Positions 53,870 to 64,000 of a DNA stretch of 64,000 nt are shown piece after piece (the stretch's first letter is position 1; every line of letters begins with the position of its first letter). The notes beneath the pieces were generated by a model. That model saw nothing but the letters and a program-made list of their open reading frames with translations. It did not search any database and was not told where the DNA came from. Where the stretch lies: assembly GCA_011503125.2 (NCBI GenBank), contig WWBZ02000062.1, positions 3,749,357 to 3,813,356 of the forward strand. The letters run 5' to 3'. The DNA is from Botryosphaeria dothidea (Eukaryota > Ascomycota > Dothideomycetes > Botryosphaeriales > Botryosphaeriaceae). The position numbers and the translations under genes are program-made.

Positions 53870-56800
53870 ATTAAGGTTTAGAATTAGGGTTACGGATATA
53901 ATAGACTTAGATACGGTAGACTTAAAAAAAAAAGTCGGATTCGCGTTAAACTAAGATATATTATAGAGTGCGGTCGGGCGATAAGAATTTTTACGTGCGA
54001 TATACTCGTCCGATCGCGCGTTTAAGTATAGTTTAGTAGTTAGAGTAAGTTAGAATTAGATTTAATAGGATAAAAGTAGTCTAAGCGGAGCGATAGTAGA
54101 CGGGTAGAATCGCCGGATAGATAGAGGGCGAGCGAATATATAACTAATAGTAGTACGAGAGACCGTAGCGAAGCGGGACGAGTTAGATAGTTTAGCGGCG
54201 ATAAGGAGCGGGTAGTTAAATAGAAAGAATAAGCCGGTTAGAGAAAAAAAAATAAGACGTATTTTTTATATTAGAGTATTAAAGAGTAGCGAGTAGCGAA
54301 TAGTAAGTAATAAATAGTAGATAATAAGCGTAAATTATTATAGCCGCCCGAGTAGCCGAGTATTTTTATTATTTAGGTAAGTATTAGGTCGCGGTATATA
54401 GAGAATACCGGTACGCGGTATAGCCGGATTAGGTATAGAAGTATTTATAGAGTAGATATTACGGTATTAGCGGTAAGAACGTAGAGACGATCGCGGACGA
54501 GGTTAGATAGTTTCTTAGATTAATTAGATTTTCTAGGAAGTTTAAGATATCTATAGGCGTCGATAGGCCGATCCCGGAGCTACCGGTATACGCGGACGGG
54601 TTAGTATACGAGTTATAGCCCGATAGATATAGATATATTTACTAGGACGAGAAGGCGATAAAAAAGTATTAGCGCGTTAAATACTAGTAGTCGGTAGGTA
54701 ATAGTAGAAAGAGAGACGGATTAGATAAGAGTAAGAGATAGCGGATTAAGAGGCGGTTTTAAGAAGTAGCGAGGCGGATATATTATTAGCGATTTTTTAC
54801 GAGCCGGTATAAATCGTAGTATTTTAAAGTATAGTAGCCGGTAGAGAAGAAGAATAGAGCGGACGAAGACGGCGGAGGCGATAGTAGTAGTAGTAGCGAT
54901 AGTAGTAGAAATATATAGGTACGGGCGTAGTAGTAGATATAGAAACGAATTAAAAAGACCGAGAAGATAGCGGCCGCGATTATTTAGAACGCTAAGAGAA
55001 ATTAGACGAATTTATAGTTAGAGCGGACGTAGTAGTAGTAGTATTTAGTCGATAAGAACCGCGAGGATTTATTATAGACCGTTAGAGAGCCGGGCGGCGG
55101 CGATAACGGTAAAAATAGAAGACGAAGAGCTTTTAATAAGAACGAAGAAGACGACTCGTATAAGCCGATTAAGATAGTAGTATAGACGGTAATAGAGAAC
55201 GTTAGCCGTATTAGTTAGAAGAGCGTAGCGAAGAGAGTAGGCGTATTAATACGGATATAGGCGATTAGAACGGAGAAGTATTAGAACTAGTACTAGCCGT
55301 TATAGCCGTATTTAGACGAGAAGTCGATTAAGGACCGGGTCCGGCCGTAGTAGTAGATATTAATATTTTTTATTAGAATATAGCGGGAGTATAATTAGAA
55401 TAGCCTAAAGTATAAATTTACCCGTAGTTAGAAGAAGATATTTATAAGGTTAATAAACGAGGCTAAGAGAGTAGTAGAAGGCGAAGATAGTAGCGGAACC
55501 GAAGATAAAGACGACGACGGTAACGATAGAAAAATTAATAGTACTAATAAGAAAGAGAATAATAACGGCGACGGCGATAACGACGATAATAACTAGCCGT
55601 AAAAATTAACCCGTATTTAACGCGCGTATTTAGATTTTTATATAGAGTTATTAAATTAGTAATTCGCCGCGTACGAGTATGAAAGCGCGTTAGTATACGC
55701 CGTAGCCGTATTAGAGGTTAACCCGATAGGTAATAGTTAGAAAGGCTCGGATATATATATATCGATTTTATCGGCGTTAATAAAGGTAGCGTATTTTATA
55801 GTAATTTAGAAAGTATTTAAGATCGTAGCCCCGGCGGAGGAGGACGAGCGGTATAGCCCGAGCGTACGGCCGTACGATTTTAAGAATAGTAGATATAAAA
55901 ATAGTAGTAGTAGCGGTAGTAGTAGCGGTAGTAGAAGTAGTAGTATAAGTAGCGGTAGAAGTAGTAGCGGTAATAGAAGTAATAGCCGTAACGACCGGAC
56001 CGAATAGCCCGGTAGAAATAGTTTATAGTAGATAAATAAGATAATAGACGATTTTATAGTCCGCGGTAGCGATAGCCCGATATAGTAGTAGTTAGATTTA
56101 CGGGCGTACGGAATAAAGATTTATTTTAATACGACGGTAAAGAGATACGTCGGGTAGAGAAATAGAAACGTATTAGAGTATAAGAACGTATTATTTAGTA
56201 TAGCGTAGTTCCGCGGTATAGTATACCGGTTAGCGTAGACGACGGCGTAGGTATTAGTTAAGAATTTATTATTTTATAAAAGCTAGTAGTAGGTACCCGC
56301 GGTACCGTAGTATTCGATATACGACGACCTAATAAACGGCCGTCGAGAGTAGAATTTTTTATAGAATTAGCGTAATAGATTCCCCGTAGACGGTAGGTCG
56401 TAGTTATTCGAGCGGATTATAGAGAATAATAAGATTAGAAGGCGGTTTACCCGGTAGGAAGCGGCGTTAGAGTTAAGCCGCGAGGCCGCGTTAGATTAAA
56501 TAGGCCGCGTAGCCGCGTTTAAGGAGAAGTTATTAGTATTAATATATATTACGGGCGGATAGCCGGGGAGAAGCCCCGAGATATTAAGTATTAGATATAG
56601 TAATACGGCCGAGATAGGGTACCGGTATATTTTTATCGAGGACGGTATAGTCGTGTTCGTTACGCGGTATTATAAGGGGTACGCGTTATAGGGGGACGTT
56701 AAGATTATTTACCGATATTTACCCCGCGAGGTAGGCGAGTTATTAGTATTATATTTATAGTTAGTTTTACCGTTTTAGTAGCGAATAGAGGTATTAATAC

Positions 56801-59345
56801 GCGGTAAATAGTAGGAATAGAAGTAGTAGAAGTAGTAGAGGTAGTAGAGATAAAGTTAAAAATAATAATAGAGGTAAGAGTAGCCGTAAAGACGGAGGTA
56901 GAATTAAAAGTAAAAGCCGCCGTAGTTACCGCCGTTATCGGCGTATTTATAGGCGCCTAAGCCTAGTAGTAAGAGATAGACGATAGAGCGGATAAGGTAG
57001 GCGATAAAGCGTAAGACGGCCGCTAGTTTAGGGTATAAGATTACCGTATAGGCGTACCGCGATATCGTAATAGTAATTAGTAGGTAGTAGATCTAAAGGC
57101 CGATAGTATTTAGATAGGATAATAGAAAAGAAGATAACGAAGGGCCGCGGGATAAAGACGATACGGTAGTAGCGATTACCGACGCGTAGGTAGGGCATAC
57201 GTCGCACGTTATAGATATCGTATACGCGCGAGATATTATAGAGTAGTTAGAATAGGTAGCGGAGCGAAGGTAGAAGTTTCGAGCGTATAGCATCGATTAG
57301 TATTAATTTTTAGAGTTTAAATCGACTAGTTAGGCGGACGAACGGTACGAATAGAATAAAAAGAACGTATAGATAGGCGGTAAGATAATAAGTAAGAAGC
57401 GTAAGCGGTGCCCGTTCGAGGACGAGGCCGACGAGGAGCGGTTAAACCGTCGAATCTAATTAAGAAAGATAAACGCTAAGAAGTAGTTAAAGTAGTTAGT
57501 AGATAAGAAGGCGATATTTCGTAGCGTATAGAAGCCGGCGATAGAGGTAATTAAGGCCGGGTATAGCCCCGTAGTAGCGGTAATACCGACGGGGGCGGGT
57601 AAGAGCGTATTATTTATATTACCGGCGTAGATAGAGCCCGAGGGTACGATAGTAGTAGTAGTACCGTTAAAGTTATTACGCGAGGATATAACGCGGCGGT
57701 ATAAAGAGATAGGCGTAAGGTACGCGGTATAGGACGGTAGGTAGTAGCCGGACGCTAAGTCGATTGTATTAGTAACGCCGGAGGCGGCGGTAGGCGAGGA
57801 GTTTAGAACGTTTTTAAAGCGTATTAGACGGACGAGGTAGTTAGACCGGATCGTCGTAGACGAATATTACGTCGTGTTAAACGACCGAGTAGATTTTCGG
57901 AAGTATTTATAGCGGTTAGATAAGTTAGCGGGGGCGGAGACGTAGATAGTATTATTAACGGCGACGTTACCGCCGGCGGAGAAGAATAGATTATACGAGC
58001 GAATAGGTTAGATAGCGGACGAGGTAAAGATATTTAGGAGGTCGACGGTATATAAGAACGTATAGTACTGGGTAGTAGATAGAAAGGGAAGCGGTAGAAA
58101 GAAGTAGAAGGATTTAGTAACGGGATTAGTAGAGCGGTAGTTAACGGCGTCGGCGGAGGATAAGATAGTAGTTTATTATAAGACGAAGGTAGAGGTCGAG
58201 CGGTTAGTTAGGGTAGGCTAGTTCGTTTACGAGGCGTTTTACGCGGATATTAGCGATTAGCGTAAGAACGAGATATTAGAGGATTTCCGGGCGGGCCGCG
58301 AGCGAGTAGTAGTAGTAACGAGCGCGTTAGATATAGAGATCGATATTCCGGATATTAGGTTAATCGTATATACGGGCGAGCCGCGTAGTATAATAGATTA
58401 TAGATAGAAGAGTAGTAGAATAGAAAGAGATAGTAGAAAGAGCGAGGTAGTCGTAGTTAGAGGGGGAGGCGGGGAGGTAGAGGATAAGTTAGTTAGGCGG
58501 TACGCGGATTCGGCGAGCGGGTAGTACCGCCGTATTATTATAAACGAGTATTTTAATAGCCGAAGGGGGCGAATTTTATGCGAGGACGGCGAAGAATTAT
58601 ATAATAATTATAGAAGAGACGGAAAAAGGCGAGAGGTAGAGGTAGACGAGGTAGAGGTAGAGTAGGCGAGAAGAAAGTAAATAGAAAGAAGGTAGATAGA
58701 GAGGGAACGAATAGAGAAGAAGCGAATAGAAAGGAAACGGGCGGAGCGGAAAAAGAGTAGGAAGATATTTCGTAGGTAGGAGTAGTAACGGGCCTAGCCG
58801 TACGTTAGATAGGCGGCGAGGGCGTAGAAGAAGAGATAGAAGTTAGAGGAAGTAGAGCGGTAGTTACGGCGGTAGAGACGGGTTTATAGAGTATATAAGG
58901 CGGTAGGATAGCCGGTAGAGTATAACGTTAGCGATTATACGACGGAGATAGGACGGTAGGTAGCGGAGAAAAGACGAAGGGCGAAGCGGACGATTAAGTA
59001 TAACCGATATTCGAGGTATTTTAGATGCGGGGCGCCGTAGAGCGTATATAATAGGTGGAAGAGTAACGATAGCGGCGGGTAGAGAAGGACGGGACGGAAG
59101 TATTAGAATAGCGGAGTATTATTAGGAGCGTTATACGGGATTAAGTACGGGTACGGGGCGGTTTAGAGGAGGTAGTTATAGTAGATAGTAGAGAACGGGG
59201 TAGACGTAGAGTAGGAGGAGAGCGTAGTTAGGTATTTAGGGCGAAAGCGGGATACGGTAAAGGTAGAAAGTAATAATTTAGTTTAGGAGTTTTTATAGTT
59301 AGCGCGGCGGGTAGAGAGTAGGGTATAGAGGAGATATTTTTCGAG
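53870..59345 (+). pseudogene. OrsD-RecQ helicase-like gene, tandem copy 2 (full length, RIPed)
   Basis: It repeats the copy 1 leader and OrsD region (about 54,360-54,640) and continues into an SF2 helicase. Walker A PTGAGKS lies at about 57,585-57,606, with PEAAVGEEF at about 57,780. The DExH box reads DEYY (about 57,858) where RecQ has DECH, then comes LLTATLPP (about 57,953), and motif V-VI-like VVVTSALDIEIDIPD (about 58,310). A basic coiled-coil tail and a knuckle-like Cys/His stretch (about 59,000-59,050) follow. These proteins unwind DNA and cluster near telomeres in several fungi. Stops are RIP-type throughout, so it is dead. Confidence 0.7.
59030..59345 (+). repeat. Duplicated helicase 3' end, copy 1
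   Basis: About 300 bp direct repeat with 60,125-60,425. Shared blocks include cgttatacgggattaagt and gggcgaaagcgggatacgg. This copy is in register with the helicase gene. Confidence 0.8.
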
Positions 59346-59825
59346 TTAAGAATAAGAATAAGGGTTCGTAAGATAGAAATTTAGTATACGGTAAAGAAGT
59401 TAGTAGATATTAAGTATAAAAACCGTTTTAAGAAGAAAGAAACCCGTATCGAGAAGAAGGTAGAGCGTAACCGTAATAGTATCGAAAAAGAGAGAACGAT
59501 ATTAAGAAGAAGAAGAAAACGGTATTAAGAAGAGAGGAGAGAACCGTAGTAATAGTAGAGTAGATTAGTATAGGTTTCGGGATTTAAAAAACCGGCGGTT
59601 TTTTAAGTAAAAAATTATAGAATGGCGATTTTTATAGTTTATAGGGCGAGGAGCGAGTTAATAATATTTAATAGTATTAAAAGATAAGATTTTAAAGTAA
59701 ATTAATTATAGAATAAGTATAGGCGATAATAGAGGCGAAGGATAGAGAGTAAAAAGTAGTAGTAGAAAATTAGCGTTGGGTAGGTTTTTCGCGTATAGAG
59801 AAGAAGGCGGAGCGTAATAGTAACC
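59346..59825. other. RIPed sequence, unidentified
   Basis: Purine-rich on the plus strand, with early irregular copies of the accgtatcgagaag motif at about 59,444-59,545. No frame. Confidence 0.4.
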
Positions 59826-60124
59826 GTATCGAGAAGAGAGGGAGAACGGTATCGAGAAGAGAGGGAGAACCGTATCGGGAAGAGAGGGAAGAATCGTATC
59901 GAGAAGAACGCGGAGCGTAATAGTAACCGTATTAAGAAGAGAGGGAGAACCGTATCGAAAAGAGAGAGAGAACCGTATCGAGAAGAGAGGAAGAACCGTA
60001 TCGGGAAGGGAGGAAGAACCGTATTAGAAAGAGAGGGAGAACCGTATCGAGAAGAGAGAGAGAACCGTGTCGAGAAGAGAGGGAGAACCGTATTAGGAAG
60101 AGAGGAAGAACCGTATCGGAAAGA
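59826..60124 (+). repeat. 23-bp purine-rich minisatellite, about 12 units
   Basis: Units of 23 bp of the form accgtatcgagaagagaggg plus aga repeat about a dozen times with small changes, mostly C/T and G/A. A longer spacer resembling the preceding sequence (gcggagcgtaatagt) interrupts once near 59,905-59,925. The unit length is not a multiple of three. Confidence 0.85.
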
Positions 60125-60425
60125 AGGCGGAGCGTGTATAATAGGTGGGAGAGTAACGATAGCGGCGGGTGGAGAAGGACGGGGAGGGAGTGTTAGAATA
60201 GCGGAGTAGTATTAGGGGCGTTATACGGGATTAAGTACGGGTACGGGGCGGTTTAGAGGAGGTAGTTATAGTAGATAGTAGAGAACGGGGTAGACGTAGA
60301 GTAGGATAAGAGCGTAGTTAAATATTTAGGGCGAAAGCGGGATACGGTAGAGGTGAAGAGTAATAATTTAGTTTAGGAATTTTTAGGGTTAGTACGGCGG
60401 GTCGAAAGTATAGACGGAAAGGCGT
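60125..60425 (+). repeat. Duplicated helicase 3' end, copy 2
   Basis: Direct repeat of 59,030-59,345, separated from it by the minisatellite. Confidence 0.8.
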
Positions 60426-61119
60426 AATATAGAGAAGAGAATATTTAATAGCGCCGAAAAACGCGATTTTAGAGATTAGATATAGATAATAGTAGAAGTA
60501 AAAAGTAGTAAGAAAGAGTAGTAATTATTTTAATTTTTAAAAAAATATTAGGAGGGCGGTTAGAGTATAAGAAGGATTTAAAGATTAGAGATAATAGTTT
60601 TAGAAGGTAGGAAATTTAATTTTAAGATTAAATATATTAAAAAATTAGATAGAGGAGGAGGAGGAAGAGAGGAAGAGAGTAGGTAAGTATAAGGATGGTT
60701 CGGGGAAAAAAGTTTTAGAGCGATAGTTAGTATATAAAAAGAATACGAAAAATAAGGCGAACCGTTTTTAAGTATAAATAATACGATATTAGGATAGAAA
60801 GCGGCGATATTTTATAATTAAGAAAGTAGTAAGTCTAAGAATAAGTAAATTTTTAGAAGAATTAAAGGAAAAGAGTTTTATAGTAATAGTCGATATATAA
60901 GAAGAGTTTAAAAAGTTAAGTAAATTATTTTTATAGAGAAGTAGATTTTTAGAATAAGCGTAATAAAAGGATTAGATTTTAAGAAGTAGTAAGCGTAAGG
61001 GTTAGGGTAAGTAAATTTATAGATAGTTTTTTAGAATAGAAAGAGAAAGGTTTATAGCGCCGGTAGGTAAATAAGAAGAGCCCGAAAATACGAGCGATAT
61101 ATTCCCGAGTATAGGGAGT
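60426..61119. other. RIPed sequence, unidentified
   Basis: AT- and purine-rich with no open frame. Ends abruptly at the LTR of chromovirus copy 2. Confidence 0.4.
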
Positions 61120-61597
61120 TGTTACGGCGCAGCCTCCACAGGTTGAGGAAGTTAGGGATCAGCCCCGCCGGAACAACAGAAGTCGGGGTCATAAAGATCC
61201 GAGGTCACGTGACCTCGCGCTCAACTAGACCCACCCGCTCAGATTGCCAAGGCTGCCTGAGCGGGCCCCACCTACTGAGCCATCCTGCTCAATCACAACA
61301 GCTCGCTCAGAAGACTACGCGCCATTGAGCGCAACCCGCCTATTAAGCACATAGATTGTATAGAACTCTCCTACGTATATAAACCACGCTCTCTAGATAG
61401 CTTTGACCTTCGTGGTCAACTTCAATAACAATTCAGCACCAATTGTTAGTAACAAGGCCTTCGCACGCAGTGCTCAGTCTTCAGTCGTCTACTCGTTCCT
61501 CACGTACCTCTTCTTGTACCCACTCAAGGAAAACCCTCGACAGGTTTCCACCCTCTTTGGTGTTTGGATCCTTAGAGGTAGAGGCCCGCTCGTTACA
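61120..61597 (+). repeat. 5' LTR of chromovirus copy 2 (478 bp)
   Basis: It differs from the copy 1 LTRs at one seen base, 61,345 (TG to TA context). Confidence 0.95.
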
Positions 61598-61694
61598 CTT
61601 TGACCACCATCCTTGCAAGGAGAGGGACCGTTCAGGAAGAACGAGTTATTAGGTTAAGTATCACCCCGCCTAACGCGTTTAGGGAAAGCATACA

Positions 61695-63524
61695 ATGGCA
61701 CCAGGATCTCAGATGGACGTCGACCCAACGGAGGGCCGCGCTGAGGGTGCCCCAGGGCGTGCTCCGCCCGCGCTGCAAACAGAGCCTACCAGAGCTGAGC
61801 TCTTACAACTCATCGAGGAGTTGAAAGCTCAGAACGCTCGACTGATCGAGCACACGACAAAGCGGAGCGCTACTAAGGTTAAAGTAGCGGCACCCGAGAA
61901 GTTCGATGGGGACAGGAAGAAGCTCCAATCCTTCCTACTCCAGATGCAACGCTACCTCCAGTTTAACCAAGCACAATTCGACAACGACGCCGAAGAAGTG
62001 CTCTTCGCATCAACCTACCTCAGAGGAACGGCAGAAGCATGGATGGAACCATACCTTCGCGACCACCTAGCCAACGAATACTCTCTCGAGAAGAGACGGG
62101 CAAAGACCAAGGAAATCTTCGACACCTACACGGGATTCGCAGACAACCTTAGGGCCACTTTCAACGATCGGGACGAAGTCCGCAAAGCCTCTAACGATAT
62201 TATGACCGTTAGACAGATGGGATCTGTAGCTGTCTACGCAACCAAGTTTCAGCAGCTTGCAGCCTACCTCGAATGGTCAGACGAGACTTTCCGCGACCTC
62301 TTCTATAAAGGCCTGAAGGACGAAGTCAAGAAGAACATGATCACTCACGAATACCCACCTACCTTTCAGAAGATGGTAGACCTTGCGTCTCAGATCGACG
62401 GTCGCATGTACGAATGGAAGATGGGTTCTCGACAATCCAACACCTCGAAGCCCCGCCGTGAAAGAACAACCCTCGAAGGCGGAGACGCTATGGCCCTCGA
62501 CGCGGCCAACAGACAGGATTCCAAGAAGGGCAACAATGGTCACAACAACAAGAAGCCCAAGGGACCTAACCCGAACTGGACGGATGAGCAGAAACAGCGC
62601 TATAAGGATCGACTCTGCATCACCTGCGGTAGTGACAAACACTTCTCTCCTAAGTGTCCGCAGAACCCTCGCAGCAAGAAGGACAATAAGTAGACTTCGA
62701 GCGCTCAGCGTGAAGCGTCGGTTGCATCTCGCCAAGACAACCACGATACGCTACACTGGACAGCCTGTTACGATGACGGCTGTCAGACGCACCAAACCAG
62801 CAAGGATATCTCTGGATGGTACCCCCACGAACCTCGAAACTTCGGTATGATGACCAGGAACGAAGAAGTCATCGAAACCGACGATATCATCGATAGTTTC
62901 CCTCTAGACGACGAACTTGTCAACAGCGAAACAGGAGAACTATACGAGAGTACTAGTGAAACGCAGTCAGATAATGCACCTATACCATCGGACAAACTAG
63001 ACACCCTCGTCTCGTTAGAAGTTCTCGCTGAAAGATACGGCATTGGCAACCACCTACGGGACGAATGGGGCAATCTTAGTCAAACAATCTGGATTCCGCA
63101 TCAGAAAGGCATCGCGCTTACGGTCATTTGGGGATGGCGTCAGAACACCCTTTGGGAAACCCGAATTGAACAAGACGGGAAGAAGTACGAACTTCCGGTG
63201 ACCAAAGAAACGACACTCGTCGAACGCCACCACCAAGGAACCTCAGCACGCGAGCAAGCAGACTACGACTCCCTCCGGGAACTAGCACGGATTCTCTGCC
63301 AGTACGGCACGGCAACGATCCAGCATCGTACACTCCAGTGGATTCCGGACAAGAAGCTCAATCGACCAACCTTTAGATATCAGGTTCGAAAGGACAAAGT
63401 CTACTGGCGAAGGAAGCAGAACTCCGACAAATGGACTAACTGGAAGCAAGCATATCTCCAAGTCAACGAATGGGAAGACTATATGCACAGTGAAGTCTAC
63501 GGCTACCCTATGCCAAAAAACTAG
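61695..63524 (+). pseudogene. gag: Gag of chromovirus copy 2, stop after the zinc knuckle
   Basis: It is the same as gag of copy 1 up to residue 332, with one His-to-Tyr change (codon with 62,079). Gln333 is now TAG (62,691-62,693), just 11 residues past the last knuckle cysteine, and the neighbouring AAC is AAT (62,687). Capsid and nucleocapsid could still be made, but the C-terminal extension and frameshift access to pol are lost. The frame after the stop is open to 63,524. Confidence 0.9.
63515..63521 (+). promoter_or_regulatory. -1 frameshift heptamer, copy 2
   Basis: A AAA AAC directly before the gag TAG, as in copy 1. Confidence 0.7.
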
Positions 63525-63538
63525 ACGGCCCTACGGCA

Positions 63539-64000
63539 ATGGGACCAACCCAGGGGCCACAGTCTAGGTCCCTTCATATGGTATCGCGCACATCGGAAAC
63601 GGAAACTCTTACCGGACCAAACCTATGGAAACAGTTCAAGACACAAGGAATACTCAACGGAGTACCCACTAGAATCCTGATCGATACAGGATCAAGCGGA
63701 AATTTCATCCACAACGAGCTTGTGCAGAAGATGAATATCCCATACCGCAAGAAACAGGAACCGTATCCCCTCAGTGGATTCGACGGATCCCAGGCAGCCT
63801 ACGGAGAAGGCTGGGTAAAGATAGAAACGGAGGAAGCAACCCTCCAGATAGGGAACCATCAAGAACGGATTTCCCTCGACGTCCAACGTATTCCTGGGCA
63901 CGATATCATTCTAGGTATGCCCTGGATCCGGACACAGAAACCTATCTTCGACTTCGGAGAAGGAGACTCCATTATCTTTCGAGAGGAGCTCGAGGACCTC
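63539..64000 (+). CDS. pol: Pol of chromovirus copy 2, N-terminal part (cut by window end)
   Basis: This is the first 154 codons of pol, open to the window edge. The protease active site reads ILIDTGSSG, the normal gypsy form, in contrast to Leu in copy 1 (base 63,693 is C here, T at 42,758). Because gag of this copy carries a stop upstream of the frameshift site, its pol could be reached only by read-through or internal initiation. Confidence 0.85.
   Translation, partial: MGPTQGPQSRSLHMVSRTSETETLTGPNLWKQFKTQGILNGVPTRILIDTGSSGNFIHNELVQKMNIPYRKKQEPYPLSGFDGSQAAYGEGWVKIETEEATLQIGNHQERISLDVQRIPGHDIILGMPWIRTQKPIFDFGEGDSIIFREELEDL

Larger units (their letters stand above)
61120..64000 (+). mobile_element. 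Chromovirus copy 2 (5' part, runs off the window)
   Basis: This is the same element as copy 1 at a fixed offset of 20,935 bp with no indels seen. It begins TGTTACGG at 61,120 in fully RIPed DNA. Six RIP-type changes are private to this copy (61,345, 62,079, 62,630, 62,687, 62,691 and 63,437). One creates a stop in gag. Confidence 0.95.

Noticed and set aside
53881..53895. ttagggtta telomere-like sequence in the helicase leader
   Set aside because: Only one unit and a bit; also a single unit near 49,096. Not an interstitial telomere array.
57093..57293. 66-codon minus-strand frame in the RIPed block
   Set aside because: It is antisense to the helicase pseudogene and exists only because RIP alters stop distribution.
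50436..59345. Purine-rich AGT/AGC-repeat stretches as a novel coding system
   Set aside because: They follow from RIP of Gln/Ser/Asp-rich linkers in the OrsD-RecQ gene; aligned copies show the protein origin.
59826..60124. Regular repeats resembling a CRISPR array
   Set aside because: Units are contiguous with no unique spacers, and the genome is fungal; it is a minisatellite.

Overview
The window comes from a filamentous ascomycete (Pezizomycotina), most likely from a gene-poor, transposon-rich accessory or subtelomeric compartment. Short fungal introns, gypsy chromoviruses, Tad1-type LINEs, and the fungal HNH, OrsD-RecQ and GRF zinc-finger families support this. Two blocks (about 1-20,340 and 48,600-61,119) have lost nearly all CpA and TpG dinucleotides while keeping CpG. 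That is the mark of repeat-induced point mutation (RIP) close to saturation.

Layout. 1-20,340 is a Russian-doll nest of RIP-killed elements: a minus-strand LINE (C) split by two gypsy elements (A on minus, B on plus), which are themselves split by further LINEs (D, E, F). Target-site duplications (TSDs) of 5 to about 15 bp allow the order of insertion to be read. 20,341-21,118 is a gypsy LTR carrying a tRNA-derived SINE. 21,119-40,180 is a weakly or non-RIPed island. It holds one DUF7924-like gene, a RING-H2 gene cut by a gypsy LTR, a GRF zinc-ribbon mini-gene, a spliced small cysteine-rich secreted protein gene next to a solo LTR, pseudogenes (an HNH nuclease and one unknown) and several solo LTRs. 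40,185-48,198 is a near-intact chromovirus with identical 478-bp LTRs and a perfect 5-bp TSD, inserted in a LINE RNase H region. After two SINEs in inverted orientation comes a RIPed tandem pair of OrsD/RecQ-type (telomere-linked helicase-like) genes (50,440-59,345), then minisatellite and unidentified RIPed DNA. From 61,120 a second chromovirus copy runs off the window.

The main discovery candidates are in the chromovirus. A spliced antisense gene in its 3' part encodes an exact Zn(II)2Cys6-type cysteine cluster followed by a long coiled coil. There is also a canonical A AAA AAC slippery heptamer ending at the gag stop, and a primer-binding segment that can pair with the transcript's own 5' hairpin (self-priming). 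The other strong candidate is the 97-residue secreted cysteine-rich protein at 38,098-38,443, which is visible only once its 52-nt intron is recognised. All seven base differences found between the two chromovirus copies are of RIP type, so RIP is recent or still active. All calls come from reading the sequence by eye; no database search was run.
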